Of a DNA stretch of 33,160 nucleotides, positions 8,327-18,376 are shown piece by piece. Below the pieces are notes generated by a model. That model made no database searches and was not told where the DNA came from. It saw only the letters and a program-made list of their open reading frames with translations. The translations under genes and the position numbers were made by a program. Within the stretch, counting starts at the first letter, position 1. Every line of letters starts with the position of its first letter. Origin of the DNA: UMGS1663 sp046964515 (GTDB taxonomy: Bacteria; Bacillota; Clostridia; TANB77; CAG-508); the NCBI GenBank assembly GCA_046964515.1, contig JBKUYM010000012.1, positions 1-33,160 of the forward strand. Reading direction: 5' to 3'.

Positions 8327-8977
8327 TTATTCTCTTCTTGGTTTTAAACTTAAATAAATTGGTTCTTCTTCTCGTATGGTTGTCATTCTACCATGTCCCG
8401 GATAGACAATGGTATCATCTGGTAAAACAGCTAATTTATTAGTAATGGAATATATAATATCTTCAAAACTACTAGTTGGTAAATCTGTTCTTCCCCAAGT
8501 ACCTTTAAATAGTGTATCACCAGATAATAAAAATCCTTCTGTTTGGCAATAAAGGCAAGTACCTCCTTGGGTATGACCTGGTGTATGAATCACTTTTAAT
8601 TCTATATTACCTACATGAATCTTATCTCCATCATCAACTCTAGAGTCTGCTTCCAACTCTATATCTTGCATACCAATATAATCTGTTAAACTAATAGCTT
8701 GGTCATATAATCCTGGTGCATCTTCTCTGTGAATAAGTATTTTTCCACCTTTTTGCTTCTTTAGTTCTAAAATTCCACCAAAATGATCTCCATGGCAATG
8801 TGTTAAATAAATATATTTTAATGCATTAACCCCTAAAGCATTTAGCATTTCTATAATCTTTTCTGGTTCTCCCCCTGGATCCACAACCATCGTTTCTTTA
8901 GTTTGCTCATCTTCTACAATATAGCAATTCGTTGGCTCTGAAAGTTTTGTTTGTACTTGTAATCTCTTTAGTATCAT
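8327..8977 (-). CDS. Metallo-beta-lactamase-fold hydrolase
   Basis: This 216-residue protein has the dinuclear metal motif THCHGDHFGG (His60, His62, Asp64, His65 from the ATG at 8977), the downstream HTPGHTQGG and SGDTLF motifs, and a final YPGHG. It belongs to the YqgX/glyoxalase II-like MBL group, which hydrolyses thioesters such as lactoylglutathione analogues; the substrate here is unknown. GAGGT precedes ATG 8977. The ATG at 9004 lies only 3 nt after the rel stop and lacks spacing from a ribosome binding site. The gene is embedded between rel and hisS, a common Clostridia order. Confidence 0.9.
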   Translation of the reverse strand: MILKRLQVQTKLSEPTNCYIVEDEQTKETMVVDPGGEPEKIIEMLNALGVNALKYIYLTHCHGDHFGGILELKKQKGGKILIHREDAPGLYDQAISLTDYIGMQDIELEADSRVDDGDKIHVGNIELKVIHTPGHTQGGTCLYCQTEGFLLSGDTLFKGTWGRTDLPTSSFEDIIYSITNKLAVLPDDTIVYPGHGRMTTIREEEPIYLSLKPRRE

Positions 8978-9007
8978 TTTTATCTTTACCTCTTTCTTAA
9001 ACATCCT

Positions 9008-11209
9008 TTATTTCTTACGTTTTACTTCATAAACACTATCTATTTTTCTTAATGCTTTTAATACTTGGTTCAATTGCTCTAAATTTTCTACTTCTACCGT
9101 CATTTCTGTGATGGCAATTCTCTCTTTATTAGCTCTAGAGGAAACAGCCATTAATTTACATTTCGTATCACTAATTTGTGCGATAATATCTGATAACAGC
9201 CCATTTCTATCATTGGCATAAACTTCTATATCTACATTATAAGAAGCTGTTTTCTCATCTACCCAGTAAACATCAATCATTCTATTTTCTTCATCTAAAA
9301 ATAAGTCTTTTAAATTCTTGCAATCTGCTCTATGAACCGATACCCCTCTACCTCTTGTAATATACCCTACAATTTGATCTCCTGGTACAGGATTACAGCA
9401 TTTAGAAAGTTTCACTAAACAATTATCTATGCCTTTAACAATAACCCCCGTTTTAGAAACTTTTTGTTGTACTGGCTTTTTATTTAATTCTTCTAATTTT
9501 TCTTCTACATTTTCTTCTTTATGAACTTTTCTATATTCTTCCAAAATTCTAGCAATTACTTTTCCTGCAGAAATAGCTCCAAATCCCACACTCGCATACA
9601 TATCTTCTACCGAAGTAAATTTATAGCGATTTAAAGCACCTTGTACAAATTCTATTTTAAATAATTCACTATAATCCATTCCGATTCTTTTAATTTCTTT
9701 TTCAATTAATTCTTTTCCTTTAACAATGTTTTCTTCTCTTTGATTTTTCTTAAACCATGCTTGTATTTTATTTTTAGCTGTAGAACTTTTAATAAATTTT
9801 AGCCAATCTCTACTAGGCCCTTTTGCATTATCTGAAGTAATAATATCTACAATATCTCCATTATGCAATTTTGTAATAATCGGCATCATTTTACTATTAA
9901 TCTTACAGCCTGTCATATGATGTCCTATTTCTGCATGAATACTATAAGCATAATCAATTGGAGTACTACCTCTTGGCAATACTTTAATGTCTCCTCTTGG
10001 TGTAAATACATAAACTTCATCTTCAAATAATTCTGTTTTTAAAGTATTTAAAAATTCTTGTGGGTCTTGCATATCTTTTTGCCATTCTAGTGTTTCTCTA
10101 AGCCATGCTAGTTTATCTTCTGATACTTGCACATTTGCTTTTTTTCCTCTTGCAAAACTGGCTTCTTTATAAGCCCAATGTGCAGCGATTCCATATTCTG
10201 CTATACGATGCATATCCCAAGTACGGATTTGTACTTCGAAAGGAGTTCCCCTTTCTCCAATTAAAGTAGTATGTAGTGATTGATATAAATTCGGTTTTGG
10301 TACAGCAATATAATCTTTAAATCTACCTGGCATAGGATTATATAATTCATGTACAACACCTAACGCAGCGTAACAATCTTTTACAGAATTTACAATAATT
10401 CTTAAAGCAAATAAATCATAAATTTGATCTAATGTACAATTATCCCTTTTCATTTTACGATAAATACTATATAAATGCTTTGCTCTTCCAGTAATTTGCG
10501 CATCGATTTTTTGTTTTTTTAATTCTTGCTTAATTTGTTCTTCTATACAATCAATAAACTCTAATCTCTCTTCTCTTTTTCTATCAATACCTTCTACAAT
10601 TTCCCTATATTCTTCTGGATATAGATATTTAAATCCTAAATCTTCTAATTCCCATTTTAAAGAATAAATTCCCATACGATTAGCAAGTGGCGCATATAAT
10701 TCCATTGTTTCTTTGGCATTGGCTATTTGTCTATCTCTAGATAAGTATTTCAAGGTTCTCATATTATGCAATCTATCTGCCAATTTTATCATAATAACAC
10801 GAATATCTTTTCCCATAGCTAAGAACATTTTTCTATAATTTTCTACTTGCTCTTCTTCTACGGTTGCATAATTTAGTTTACTAAGTTTGGTAACGCCATC
10901 TACCATATCTGCTATTTCATTTCCAAATTCATTTACTAAATCTTGATGTGTAATATCCGTATCTTCTACAACATCATGTAATAAAGCAGCACAAATCGTA
11001 CTATCATCCAATCCTAATTCAGCTAAAGTATAGGCCACTTGTACAGGATGTATAATATATGGTTCTCCTGATTTTCTTAATTGATTACCATGTTTTTCTT
11101 TGGCAAAAGTATAGGCTTTCATTATTAATTTACTATCTGTCTTCCTATTATTTTTTTTCATCTTATTAACGATATCTTCTATCGTAAACTTTTTTTCTGT
11201 TTCTTGCAT
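9008..11209 (-). CDS. rel: Bifunctional (p)ppGpp synthetase/hydrolase
   Basis: This 733-residue long RelA/SpoT homologue makes and degrades the stringent-response alarmone. The domains are HD hydrolase (about 30-200, with His54 in YIIHPVQVA and HDVVEDTD at 78-85, so hydrolase-competent), synthetase (about 240-350, with RFKDY at 296-300 and YQSLHTTL), TGS (about 395-455), a zinc-finger/helical region with CCNPVPGD, and a C-terminal ACT domain. RFKDY is the RXKD form seen in bifunctional enzymes. It starts 20 nt after the recJ stop (AAGGAAG before ATG 11209), so it is co-transcribed with it. Confidence 0.96.
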   Translation of the reverse strand: MQETEKKFTIEDIVNKMKKNNRKTDSKLIMKAYTFAKEKHGNQLRKSGEPYIIHPVQVAYTLAELGLDDSTICAALLHDVVEDTDITHQDLVNEFGNEIADMVDGVTKLSKLNYATVEEEQVENYRKMFLAMGKDIRVIMIKLADRLHNMRTLKYLSRDRQIANAKETMELYAPLANRMGIYSLKWELEDLGFKYLYPEEYREIVEGIDRKREERLEFIDCIEEQIKQELKKQKIDAQITGRAKHLYSIYRKMKRDNCTLDQIYDLFALRIIVNSVKDCYAALGVVHELYNPMPGRFKDYIAVPKPNLYQSLHTTLIGERGTPFEVQIRTWDMHRIAEYGIAAHWAYKEASFARGKKANVQVSEDKLAWLRETLEWQKDMQDPQEFLNTLKTELFEDEVYVFTPRGDIKVLPRGSTPIDYAYSIHAEIGHHMTGCKINSKMMPIITKLHNGDIVDIITSDNAKGPSRDWLKFIKSSTAKNKIQAWFKKNQREENIVKGKELIEKEIKRIGMDYSELFKIEFVQGALNRYKFTSVEDMYASVGFGAISAGKVIARILEEYRKVHKEENVEEKLEELNKKPVQQKVSKTGVIVKGIDNCLVKLSKCCNPVPGDQIVGYITRGRGVSVHRADCKNLKDLFLDEENRMIDVYWVDEKTASYNVDIEVYANDRNGLLSDIIAQISDTKCKLMAVSSRANKERIAITEMTVEVENLEQLNQVLKALRKIDSVYEVKRKK

Positions 11210-11229
11210 ATCTATTCACTTCCTTATCT

Positions 11230-12924
11230 CTATTTGCTAGCTGACTTCCTCATATCTTTAATATTCATTTGTACACTTTCTCTGCTACCAAAGCTATTAA
11301 TTTCTAAAGTACCAACTATATCCACTTTATCTCCAATACAATATTCCTTTGTTAGATTTCCTAAGTTAAAACCAATACCATCTAAAAAGAAATGTTCATC
11401 TTTTAAGGTTAGTTTTAAATGCTTTCCCTCTGAAAGAGCTCTAATTGCTTGTATCTTTAAATTTTTATATAAAAATAATGGCATTTTGTTAGCTTCTCCA
11501 AAAGGTTCTAATTTACTTAATTCTCTTACTTGCTCAATTTGTATATCTTTTAAACTAACTTGTTTATCAATTGGAATAACTGGTATTATATCATGAATAT
11601 GACTATTATGTGCATATTCCTCAAACTCTTTTTTAAATTTTGTAAAATTTTCTTGTTTGACACTAACACCTACTGCCATACTATGTCCACCAAATTTGTC
11701 TAAATAAGTAGAGCAATGCGTTAAAGCTTCAAACAAATCAAATCCGGGAATACTTCTACCAGACCCCTTACCTTCGTCTTCTTCAAAACAAATTAACACA
11801 CTTGGCTTAAAATACATCTCTGTAATTTTAGAAGATACAATTCCAATAACACCATGATGCCAATGCTCATCTCCTAACACAATCACTTCTTTATCTGCTT
11901 GCTGCCTACTTTCTATTTGTTCTACTGCTTGTCTAAAAATTTCTTTTTCTGTATCTTGTCTTTGTTTATTATATTCATTTAAACAATTGGCTATTTTTCT
12001 GGCTTCTATGGGGTCTGTTGTTAAAAATAAATGCAATGCTTCTTTTTCTTTTCCCATTCTTCCACAAGCATTAATTCTGGGTGCAATACCAAAGGAAATT
12101 GTGTTAGAATCTACACGTTTATAGCCAGATAATTCTAATAAAGTTTTTAATCCTATATTTTTGGTCCTCTCTACTAATTTTAAACCTAACTTTGCAATCA
12201 CCCTATTTTCATCTATTAATGGTACAATATCAGAAATGGTTCCTACACAAACTATATCTAAATATTTTAAATATTCTTTTTCTGGCAGTTGTAATTTTTG
12301 ACTTATTGCCTGTATTAGTTTAAAAACAACACCTACACCAGCTAATTGATTAAAAGGATATTGGCTATCTTTTCTTTTAGCATCTACTACTGCTAATGCT
12401 TCTGGTAGCGTTGCACCTGGCTCATGGTGATCTGTTATAATCGTTTGTATTCCTAACTCGTTAGCATATGCTACTTCTTCTATACCAGAAATACCACAAT
12501 CTACAGTAATCATTAATGTATATTCCTGCTTTGCAATACTAGCTATGGCTGGTTTATTTAATCCATATCCTTCTTCCAAACGATTGGGAATATATTCTGA
12601 TACTATAGCTCCCTGTTCTTGTAGAAATTTTTTAAGCACCGTAATACTGGTAATACCATCTACATCATAATCACCATAAATCATGATTTTTTCTTTTTCA
12701 TCTATCGCTTGTATCATTCTATTAACTGCTTTTTCCATATCTGGCATAAAAAAAGGATTATAAAAATCATTTCTAGTCGGCTCTAAAAAAGTAGTTATGT
12801 CTCTTTCTTCTATTATATTTCTATTGATTAAAATATTGGCTAATAATTTACCTATTTGATATTTTTGTGCGATTTGTTCTACTTTTTCTTCATCTATCGG
12901 ATAACATTCCCATTTTTTATTCAT
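11230..12924 (-). CDS. recJ: Single-stranded-DNA exonuclease RecJ
   Basis: This DHH-family 5'-3' exonuclease acts in recombinational and mismatch repair. The 564-residue protein shows the metal-binding motifs MIYGDYDVDGIT (DYDVDG at 85-90), VDCGISG (DCG at 142-144) and TDHHEPG (164-170). It also has the DHHA1 motif FGGHSMAVG and a C-terminal OB-like region. It is shorter than the roughly 780-residue Bacillus-type RecJ, which has an extra C-terminal domain, and close to the E. coli length. It is first in the operon recJ-rel-MBL-hisS. The start ATG 12924 follows AAAGGAA. Confidence 0.95.
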   Translation of the reverse strand: MNKKWECYPIDEEKVEQIAQKYQIGKLLANILINRNIIEERDITTFLEPTRNDFYNPFFMPDMEKAVNRMIQAIDEKEKIMIYGDYDVDGITSITVLKKFLQEQGAIVSEYIPNRLEEGYGLNKPAIASIAKQEYTLMITVDCGISGIEEVAYANELGIQTIITDHHEPGATLPEALAVVDAKRKDSQYPFNQLAGVGVVFKLIQAISQKLQLPEKEYLKYLDIVCVGTISDIVPLIDENRVIAKLGLKLVERTKNIGLKTLLELSGYKRVDSNTISFGIAPRINACGRMGKEKEALHLFLTTDPIEARKIANCLNEYNKQRQDTEKEIFRQAVEQIESRQQADKEVIVLGDEHWHHGVIGIVSSKITEMYFKPSVLICFEEDEGKGSGRSIPGFDLFEALTHCSTYLDKFGGHSMAVGVSVKQENFTKFKKEFEEYAHNSHIHDIIPVIPIDKQVSLKDIQIEQVRELSKLEPFGEANKMPLFLYKNLKIQAIRALSEGKHLKLTLKDEHFFLDGIGFNLGNLTKEYCIGDKVDIVGTLEINSFGSRESVQMNIKDMRKSASK

Positions 12925-13070
12925 ATAATTCCTTTCCTTTAATAAACAATTTGTTCTATTTTATACTATTTTCTTAATTTTTTAAAGGGTTTTTAGCCAA
13001 AAAGTGGAGATTTCCTCTTTTTGATTCGTATTTACTTTTTACTTTCTAAAAACTTATGGAAAATAAAAAA

Positions 13071-13092
13071 GAATCGCTTTAAAATACGATTC
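13071..13092 (-). terminator. Terminator of the vanY-like gene
   Basis: GAATCG (13071-13076) pairs with CGATTC (13087-13092). On the minus strand the stem is followed by TTTTTTATTTT. It lies 10 nt past the stop codon at 13102. Confidence 0.75.
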
Positions 13093-13101
13093 CTTTATTT
13101 T

Positions 13102-13845
13102 TTAATATATACTTTGCACATATTCTTCTAAACATAGATTGTTTTGTTTCATTTTTTCAGCATGCTCTTTTCCCACATATCTCCAATGCCAAGGTTCATA
13201 GCTAACACCAGTTACTTTTTCTTTATCTTGTGGATAACGCAAAATGAAACCATATTGCTGTGCATGTTCACATAGCCAATCATATACTGGTAAATTTTTA
13301 AAATCATCATTGACATAGTTAAAGTCTACAGCCAATCCTAAATTATGGTCGCTTTGTCCTGGCCTATTCACTACTTGCATAGCTAAATTTTCAGCTTCTT
13401 GTTTTCCTTTTCCTTTTTTTATATACTGATTTACTTTATCTGAAAATAATTTTTTCTGTAATTCTATACTTCTATAAGAAGATTGTATCCACAAATTACT
13501 ATATCCTGCCTTTATAGCTGCATTTCTTAATTCATTTAAAGCTGGTAATGCCCTTTTATCAAAATATAATTGTCCTTCTATTTTTGCTAATGGAATTTCA
13601 TAGTCTTCCTCTATCGTATTTTCTCGATTCGCTAACTTTAGTCTCCAATCTTCTTCGTTTATTTGGTTACTACTTGTTTGCATTGTATTTTCCTTGGCTA
13701 CTTGTTTTTCGGTTTTTGGTTCTTTCTTCGTCCTATTGGTTAATAAATAGATTCCTCCTAAAAAAATAATGACTATACATAATAGAATACCAAACATAAG
13801 CTTTCCTTGTTTTTGTATCTGTTGTTTTTTTCTACTTGTTTTCAT
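13102..13845 (-). CDS. VanY/DdcY-type D-Ala-D-Ala carboxypeptidase
   Basis: This peptidase family M15B enzyme trims the terminal D-alanine of peptidoglycan stem peptides outside the membrane. The start at 13845 is preferred because GGGGGA lies upstream; the longer frame to 13917 has no such site. The 247-residue protein has a membrane anchor at about 16-35, a charged linker, and a catalytic domain. The zinc ligands are SDHNLGLAVD (His167, Asp174) and PWHWRYVG (His220), the catalytic Glu217 precedes the latter, and SSYRSIELQ is the substrate-side motif. No van resistance genes are nearby, so a housekeeping wall role is likelier than glycopeptide resistance. Confidence 0.92.
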   Translation of the reverse strand: MKTSRKKQQIQKQGKLMFGILLCIVIIFLGGIYLLTNRTKKEPKTEKQVAKENTMQTSSNQINEEDWRLKLANRENTIEEDYEIPLAKIEGQLYFDKRALPALNELRNAAIKAGYSNLWIQSSYRSIELQKKLFSDKVNQYIKKGKGKQEAENLAMQVVNRPGQSDHNLGLAVDFNYVNDDFKNLPVYDWLCEHAQQYGFILRYPQDKEKVTGVSYEPWHWRYVGKEHAEKMKQNNLCLEEYVQSIY

Positions 13846-14000
13846 TGGTAAATCCCCCTTATTATTGCTTTTTTTAGTATATGATAAGTAGGATTTTAAG
13901 TCCTTTGCATTTTGCAAGTAAATTGTAAGTTTTTTGTAAGATTTACCATATTTTTAAGAAGGGGAATATTATAAAAATTAAATAAAAAATCTTTGAAGCA

Positions 14001-14038
14001 AAAAATTACCAAGAAACCTATTTTTCTTGATAATTTTT
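14001..14038 (-). terminator. Terminator of pyk
   Basis: A 16-bp stem (14023-14038 with 14001-14016, one T-G wobble on the minus strand) has a 6-nt loop, with a T run at its 3' side. It lies 13 nt after the pyk stop. Confidence 0.8.
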
Positions 14039-14051
14039 ACACCTTAAATTA

Positions 14052-15485
14052 TTAAATTTTAATCACACCACCAATGGTACGATTCATAGCATCTTCATGG
14101 TGAGATAAAATAGAAGCACCACCTGCTAATACCACAATGTCTCCTTGTTCTACATAACCACGTCTTTTAGCTTCTTCTATACCTTCTGCTATTACATCAT
14201 TTGGCATTTTCTTTCCTTTTATTAAAATTGGCATCGTATTCCATACTAGTGCTAACTGTCTATAGGTTTTCTCATTTGTTGTTAATGCATAGATGGGACA
14301 ACCTGGCAAGAAACTAGAAATCATTCTTGGAGTATCTCCTGTCTCTGTATAGGCAAAAATAGCTTTTGCATTCATTTCCATAGCCGTTCCTGTTACACTA
14401 TGATTTAAATTAAACTCATAATTCAAATCTGATAAATCATGTTGTCTTCTAGTAAATCTTTTCCAATAACTAATTTCTTTTTCAACTGCATTAGCAATGC
14501 GATTCATTACCTCCACACATTGTACAGGATATTTTCCCATCGCACTTTCTCCTGATAACATAATGGCACCTGTTACGTCAAAAATAGCATTTGCCACATC
14601 ACTAACCTCTGCTCTAGTAGGCTTTGGATTTGTCGTCATAGAATCCAACATTTGGGTTGCTGTAATAACCATTTTTCCTGCACGATTACATTCTTGTATA
14701 AATCTTTTTTGTACAATAGGAACTTCTTCTAATGGTATTTCTACGCCCATATCTCCACGAGCTACCATAATACCATCACTAATTTCTAAAATTTCTTTAA
14801 AATTATCAATTCCCTCTTGATTTTCAATTTTAGAAATAATCTTAATATCTGTCCCACCATTTTCACTTAATACTTTTCTAATTTGTCTAATATCCTCTGC
14901 ACTTCTTACAAAAGAAGCTGCTACATAATCAAAATTGTGAAGACAACCATCTTTTAAATCTTGAATATCTTTTTCTTTTAAAGCTGGTAAATTAACATGA
15001 GTACCTGGTAAATTAATACTTTTTTTACTACCTAATTCTCCACCATTGGTTACTTTACAAACGATATCTTTCCCTTCAATTCTAACTACTTCTAATTCTA
15101 TTTTTCCGTCGTCTATTAAAACCACTTCTCCTGGTTTTAAATCTTTATATAATTCTTTATAACTAACACTTGTTTTAGTAGCATTCCCTATGATATCTTC
15201 ATTTACTAATACAAACGTTTCTTCCGCTTTTAATACCACTGGTGATTGTTCTAATTTTCCTGTTCTAATTTCAGGGCCTTGCATATCTAACAATAAAGCA
15301 ACTGGCATATTTAATTCTTCTCTTGCTTGCTTTACAGCTTCTACAAAAGGTTTTTGTTGATCTTCATAGCCCCCATGTGAAAAGTTAATTCTAGCGACAT
15401 TCATTCCTGCTAATATTAATTTTTTTAGCGTTTCTACATCTCCTGTTGCTGGTCCTATTGTACAAACTATTTTTGTTTTTCTCAT
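14052..15485 (-). CDS. pyk: Pyruvate kinase
   Basis: It converts phosphoenolpyruvate and ADP to pyruvate and ATP, the last step of glycolysis. The 477-residue protein begins MRKTKIVCTIGPA. It carries LDMQGPEIRTG, the catalytic-lysine segment IISKIENQEG, the metal-binding ARGDMGVEIPLEEVP, and the ATQMLDSM and SGESAMGKYP motifs. It ends with the normal C-terminal domain and lacks the extra PEP-utiliser domain found in Bacillus enzymes of about 585 residues. GGGGG precedes ATG 15485. It is a single-gene unit with its own promoter and terminator. Confidence 0.97.
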   Translation of the reverse strand: MRKTKIVCTIGPATGDVETLKKLILAGMNVARINFSHGGYEDQQKPFVEAVKQAREELNMPVALLLDMQGPEIRTGKLEQSPVVLKAEETFVLVNEDIIGNATKTSVSYKELYKDLKPGEVVLIDDGKIELEVVRIEGKDIVCKVTNGGELGSKKSINLPGTHVNLPALKEKDIQDLKDGCLHNFDYVAASFVRSAEDIRQIRKVLSENGGTDIKIISKIENQEGIDNFKEILEISDGIMVARGDMGVEIPLEEVPIVQKRFIQECNRAGKMVITATQMLDSMTTNPKPTRAEVSDVANAIFDVTGAIMLSGESAMGKYPVQCVEVMNRIANAVEKEISYWKRFTRRQHDLSDLNYEFNLNHSVTGTAMEMNAKAIFAYTETGDTPRMISSFLPGCPIYALTTNEKTYRQLALVWNTMPILIKGKKMPNDVIAEGIEEAKRRGYVEQGDIVVLAGGASILSHHEDAMNRTIGGVIKI

Positions 15486-15550
15486 ATTATTTCCCCCTAT
15501 TTTAGCTTTCTTGCTATTTTTATTCTATTCATCTTTTAAAAACATGGTTC

Positions 15551-15579
15551 ATTATATCACGAAAGGTTCCGTCTTTCAA
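15551..15579 (-). promoter_or_regulatory. Promoter of pyk
   Basis: The minus strand has TTGAAA (15579-15574), 17 nt, TATAAT (15556-15551). This gives a leader of about 60 nt before the pyk start. Confidence 0.75.
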
Positions 15580-15684
15580 TAGTTTTTTCTTATCCCTATC
15601 AGAATTCCCAACTAAATCCTATTTTTATGTTTTATTGTTTCTTCCTTTTCAACTTCTCTAACCTTCTTGTAATCTCATTACATC

Positions 15685-15717
15685 AAAAGACTTCCTATCA
15701 TAATGAGGAAGTCTTTT
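15685..15717 (-). terminator. Terminator of the glucan phosphorylase gene
   Basis: AAAAGACTTCCT (15685-15696) pairs perfectly over 12 bp with AGGAAGTCTTTT (15706-15717). It lies 8 nt beyond the stop codon. Confidence 0.85.
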
Positions 15718-15725
15718 CCATATTT

Positions 15726-18290
15726 TTATTTTGTTATCCATTTTACTAAATCTAGATTTTCAGCATCTAATAACATTTGATGTTTTGGCATTACTCTAAA
15801 AGTATAACCATAGTCTCCGCCAGTTGTTAATTCTATTTTTGCTTCATACTGATAAGCTTTTGAATCTTCATTTTGTCCTAGCAATTTCATTGGTATGACA
15901 CCAATTTTTTCTACCATGCCATTTTCTTTTATTTTGCCATAATAAACCTGTACTTCTATAGACTCTGGTTGAATATTTGGTAATTTCACACTACAATTTA
16001 CGGTAATTTTGTTACCTGCATCAATCGTAATATTATCTAAGTTATGTTCTTCTGTAATGACAATATCCTCCCAGTTCCTATAAAGTTCTTGCTTCCAGCT
16101 TTCATATTGGGTTACTTCTTCTAAATTACGATAATGTATTTTGTATAAATCTGCTAGTGGCATATATAATTTTGTAATATAATCTACCAACATTCTAGAA
16201 GTACTATATTTACCACCTGTTGAAATAATAGATTCTTTCATAATTTCCATCCATTGTTTAGAAACACCTTTTTCATTTTTTGCATAATAGGCTGGAATAA
16301 TTTTATTTTCTAAAGTAGCATAGATACTTTGGCTATCATTATTATCTTGTACTTCATAATTATCATATTCTGCATTAGTTCCAATAGCCCAACCATTCTT
16401 TTGGTTATATCCTTCTGCCCACCAACCATCTAAAATACTAAAGTTTACAACACCATTAACAGACGCTTTTTGTCCACTTGTTCCAGAAGCTTCCATTGGA
16501 CGTCTCGGTGTATTTAACCATACATCTACACCACTGATTAAATAACGAGACATAGCAATATTGTAATTTTCTAATAAAAATATCTTACCTTTAAATTGTG
16601 GTTTCATAGAAATTTCGTGAATATATTTAATTAAGTCTTGTCCCTCTCTATCAGCAGGATGTGCTTTTCCAGCAATTATAATTTGTACTGGTCTATCTGT
16701 GTGATTAAGAATTTGTGTAATCCTTTCCAAATCTCTAAATAGTAAGGTGCCTCTTTTATAGGTTGCAAATCTTCTAGCAAATCCTATTGTTAAAGCATCT
16801 GGGTTTAACTTTGATGTAATTTCTTCTATCTCCTCATAAGGATAGTTACTCCTTCTTAATCGATTTGTTACATTTTCTTTTACAAACTCTATTAATTTTT
16901 GTTTCCTTATTTTATGTACTTCCCATAATTTTTCATCTGGAATCTCTCTAATTTTTTCCCATGTTTCTTCTTTATAAATGCTGTCTTGCCAATAAGGTGC
17001 TAAATATTCGTTATATAATACTTTTAAATCTTGTGCAAGCCAAGAGCAAGTATGAATTCCATTAGTTACATAAGTAATTGGTGATTCATTTGGTGCAATA
17101 TTGGGCCATACTTCTCCAAATAATTCTCTAGAAACTGCTCCATGTAATTTGCTAACACCATTTTTCTTTCCTGCTATTTTCAAAGCTAAAATTCCCATAT
17201 TAAAGCCAGAATTTAATTCTGCATTTGGTTTCATTCCCATTTGTAAAAATTCTTCTCTTGAAATGCCTAATCTATCCCAATAATCTTTAAAATATTTTTC
17301 TACTAATGGAACTGGAAAAATATCATTTCCTGCTGGTACTGGTGTGTGTGTTGTAAATACAGTTCTAGAAGAAACAATATCTCTTGCCATTTCAAAAGAA
17401 ATTTGTTTTTCTTTCATACAATTTTTGATTAATTCTAAAATTAAGAAAGAAGAATGCCCTTCATTCATATGATATACCGTTGGATTTAACCCTAAAGATT
17501 TTAGTAAGTTAACACCAGCCATACCTAAAATAATTTCCTGACTAATACGCATTTCTTGGTCTCCACCATAAAGGGTGGTTGTAAGATTTCTATATTCTTC
17601 TATGTTTTCTTCTATATCAGAATCCATCAAATAGAGCGTTACTCTACCAACATTAATTTTCCATACTTTTAAGTAAACTCTTTTTTTAGGAAATTTAACA
17701 TATACTAAAAGGTCTTTTCCTTCTGGATCCTTTACTTCTTGAATTGGTAAAGAACTAACATCTATATTTTTATATTCTGTTTCTTGTTGTCCAACGCCAT
17801 TGATTTTTTGATGAAAATAGCCATTTTTATATAATAATCCAACCGCTACTAAAGGTAAGCCTAAATCACTTGCTGATTTCAAATGATCTCCTGATAAAAT
17901 GCCTAACCCACCTGAATAAATAGATAAGATTTGATCTAATCCATATTCCGCTGAAAAATAAGCTACTAAATCGTTTCGATTTTCTGGATAATTTCTTGAA
18001 AACCAAGTATTTTTAGCATTTTTATACCCATCAAAATTCTCTACAATTTTGTCATAATCGCGTAGAAAATTGGCATCTTTGGTTGCCTCTTCTAACTTTT
18101 CTTGTGCTACTAATCTTAAAAATTTTATAGGATTTTTTTCTACACTTTCCCATAAATCTCTATCTATTTGTTTAAATAATCTCAAAAATTCCGTATTCCA
18201 TGACCACCATAAATTATTAGAAATATCTCCTAATCTTTCTATTCTCTTAGGTAATTGTGGATTCACCGTAATTTTATTAAATACGTACAT
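15726..18290 (-). CDS. glgP: Alpha-glucan (glycogen/maltodextrin) phosphorylase
   Basis: This GT35 enzyme releases glucose-1-phosphate from the non-reducing ends of glycogen. The 854-residue protein is of the long bacterial/archaeal type with an N-terminal DUF3417-like region (RLGDISNNLWWSWN). It then has the conserved phosphorylase core, ending with the pyridoxal-phosphate site EASGTSGQKASVNG (Lys608) followed by FSILDGWWAEGY. The methionine usual before that lysine is Gln here. A C-terminal beta-rich extension of about 130 residues follows. The start ATG 18290 lies after a GAGGAAG site. It supplies glucose-1-phosphate to the glycolysis represented next door by pyk, and reverses the synthesis genes near 30 kb. 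Confidence 0.95.
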   Translation of the reverse strand: MYVFNKITVNPQLPKRIERLGDISNNLWWSWNTEFLRLFKQIDRDLWESVEKNPIKFLRLVAQEKLEEATKDANFLRDYDKIVENFDGYKNAKNTWFSRNYPENRNDLVAYFSAEYGLDQILSIYSGGLGILSGDHLKSASDLGLPLVAVGLLYKNGYFHQKINGVGQQETEYKNIDVSSLPIQEVKDPEGKDLLVYVKFPKKRVYLKVWKINVGRVTLYLMDSDIEENIEEYRNLTTTLYGGDQEMRISQEIILGMAGVNLLKSLGLNPTVYHMNEGHSSFLILELIKNCMKEKQISFEMARDIVSSRTVFTTHTPVPAGNDIFPVPLVEKYFKDYWDRLGISREEFLQMGMKPNAELNSGFNMGILALKIAGKKNGVSKLHGAVSRELFGEVWPNIAPNESPITYVTNGIHTCSWLAQDLKVLYNEYLAPYWQDSIYKEETWEKIREIPDEKLWEVHKIRKQKLIEFVKENVTNRLRRSNYPYEEIEEITSKLNPDALTIGFARRFATYKRGTLLFRDLERITQILNHTDRPVQIIIAGKAHPADREGQDLIKYIHEISMKPQFKGKIFLLENYNIAMSRYLISGVDVWLNTPRRPMEASGTSGQKASVNGVVNFSILDGWWAEGYNQKNGWAIGTNAEYDNYEVQDNNDSQSIYATLENKIIPAYYAKNEKGVSKQWMEIMKESIISTGGKYSTSRMLVDYITKLYMPLADLYKIHYRNLEEVTQYESWKQELYRNWEDIVITEEHNLDNITIDAGNKITVNCSVKLPNIQPESIEVQVYYGKIKENGMVEKIGVIPMKLLGQNEDSKAYQYEAKIELTTGGDYGYTFRVMPKHQMLLDAENLDLVKWITK

Positions 18291-18347
18291 TTCTTACTTC
18301 CTCCTTCGTAATTTTCCACCGTTTTTGCATTTGTTTTTTTCTTCCTT

Positions 18348-18376
18348 ATTATCTATTAAGTTTTCTATTTTGTCAA
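18348..18376 (-). promoter_or_regulatory. Promoter of glgP
   Basis: The minus strand has TTGACA (18376-18371), 17 nt, GATAAT (18353-18348). The -35 box overlaps the stop codon of the upstream MFS gene, so glgP can be expressed independently of it. Confidence 0.7.

Noticed and set aside
11204..11596. 130-codon plus-strand frame opposite recJ
   Set aside because: Shadow of recJ; no ribosome binding site and no family resemblance.
12999..13022. Hairpin upstream of recJ as a terminator or attenuator
   Set aside because: The stem has a T-T mismatch in the middle and only A-T pairs at its base, with no peptide leader or antiterminator visible.
13102..13845. Glycopeptide resistance (vanY cluster)
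   Set aside because: No vanR/S, vanH, ligase or vanX genes are nearby; housekeeping M15B carboxypeptidases are common in Clostridia.
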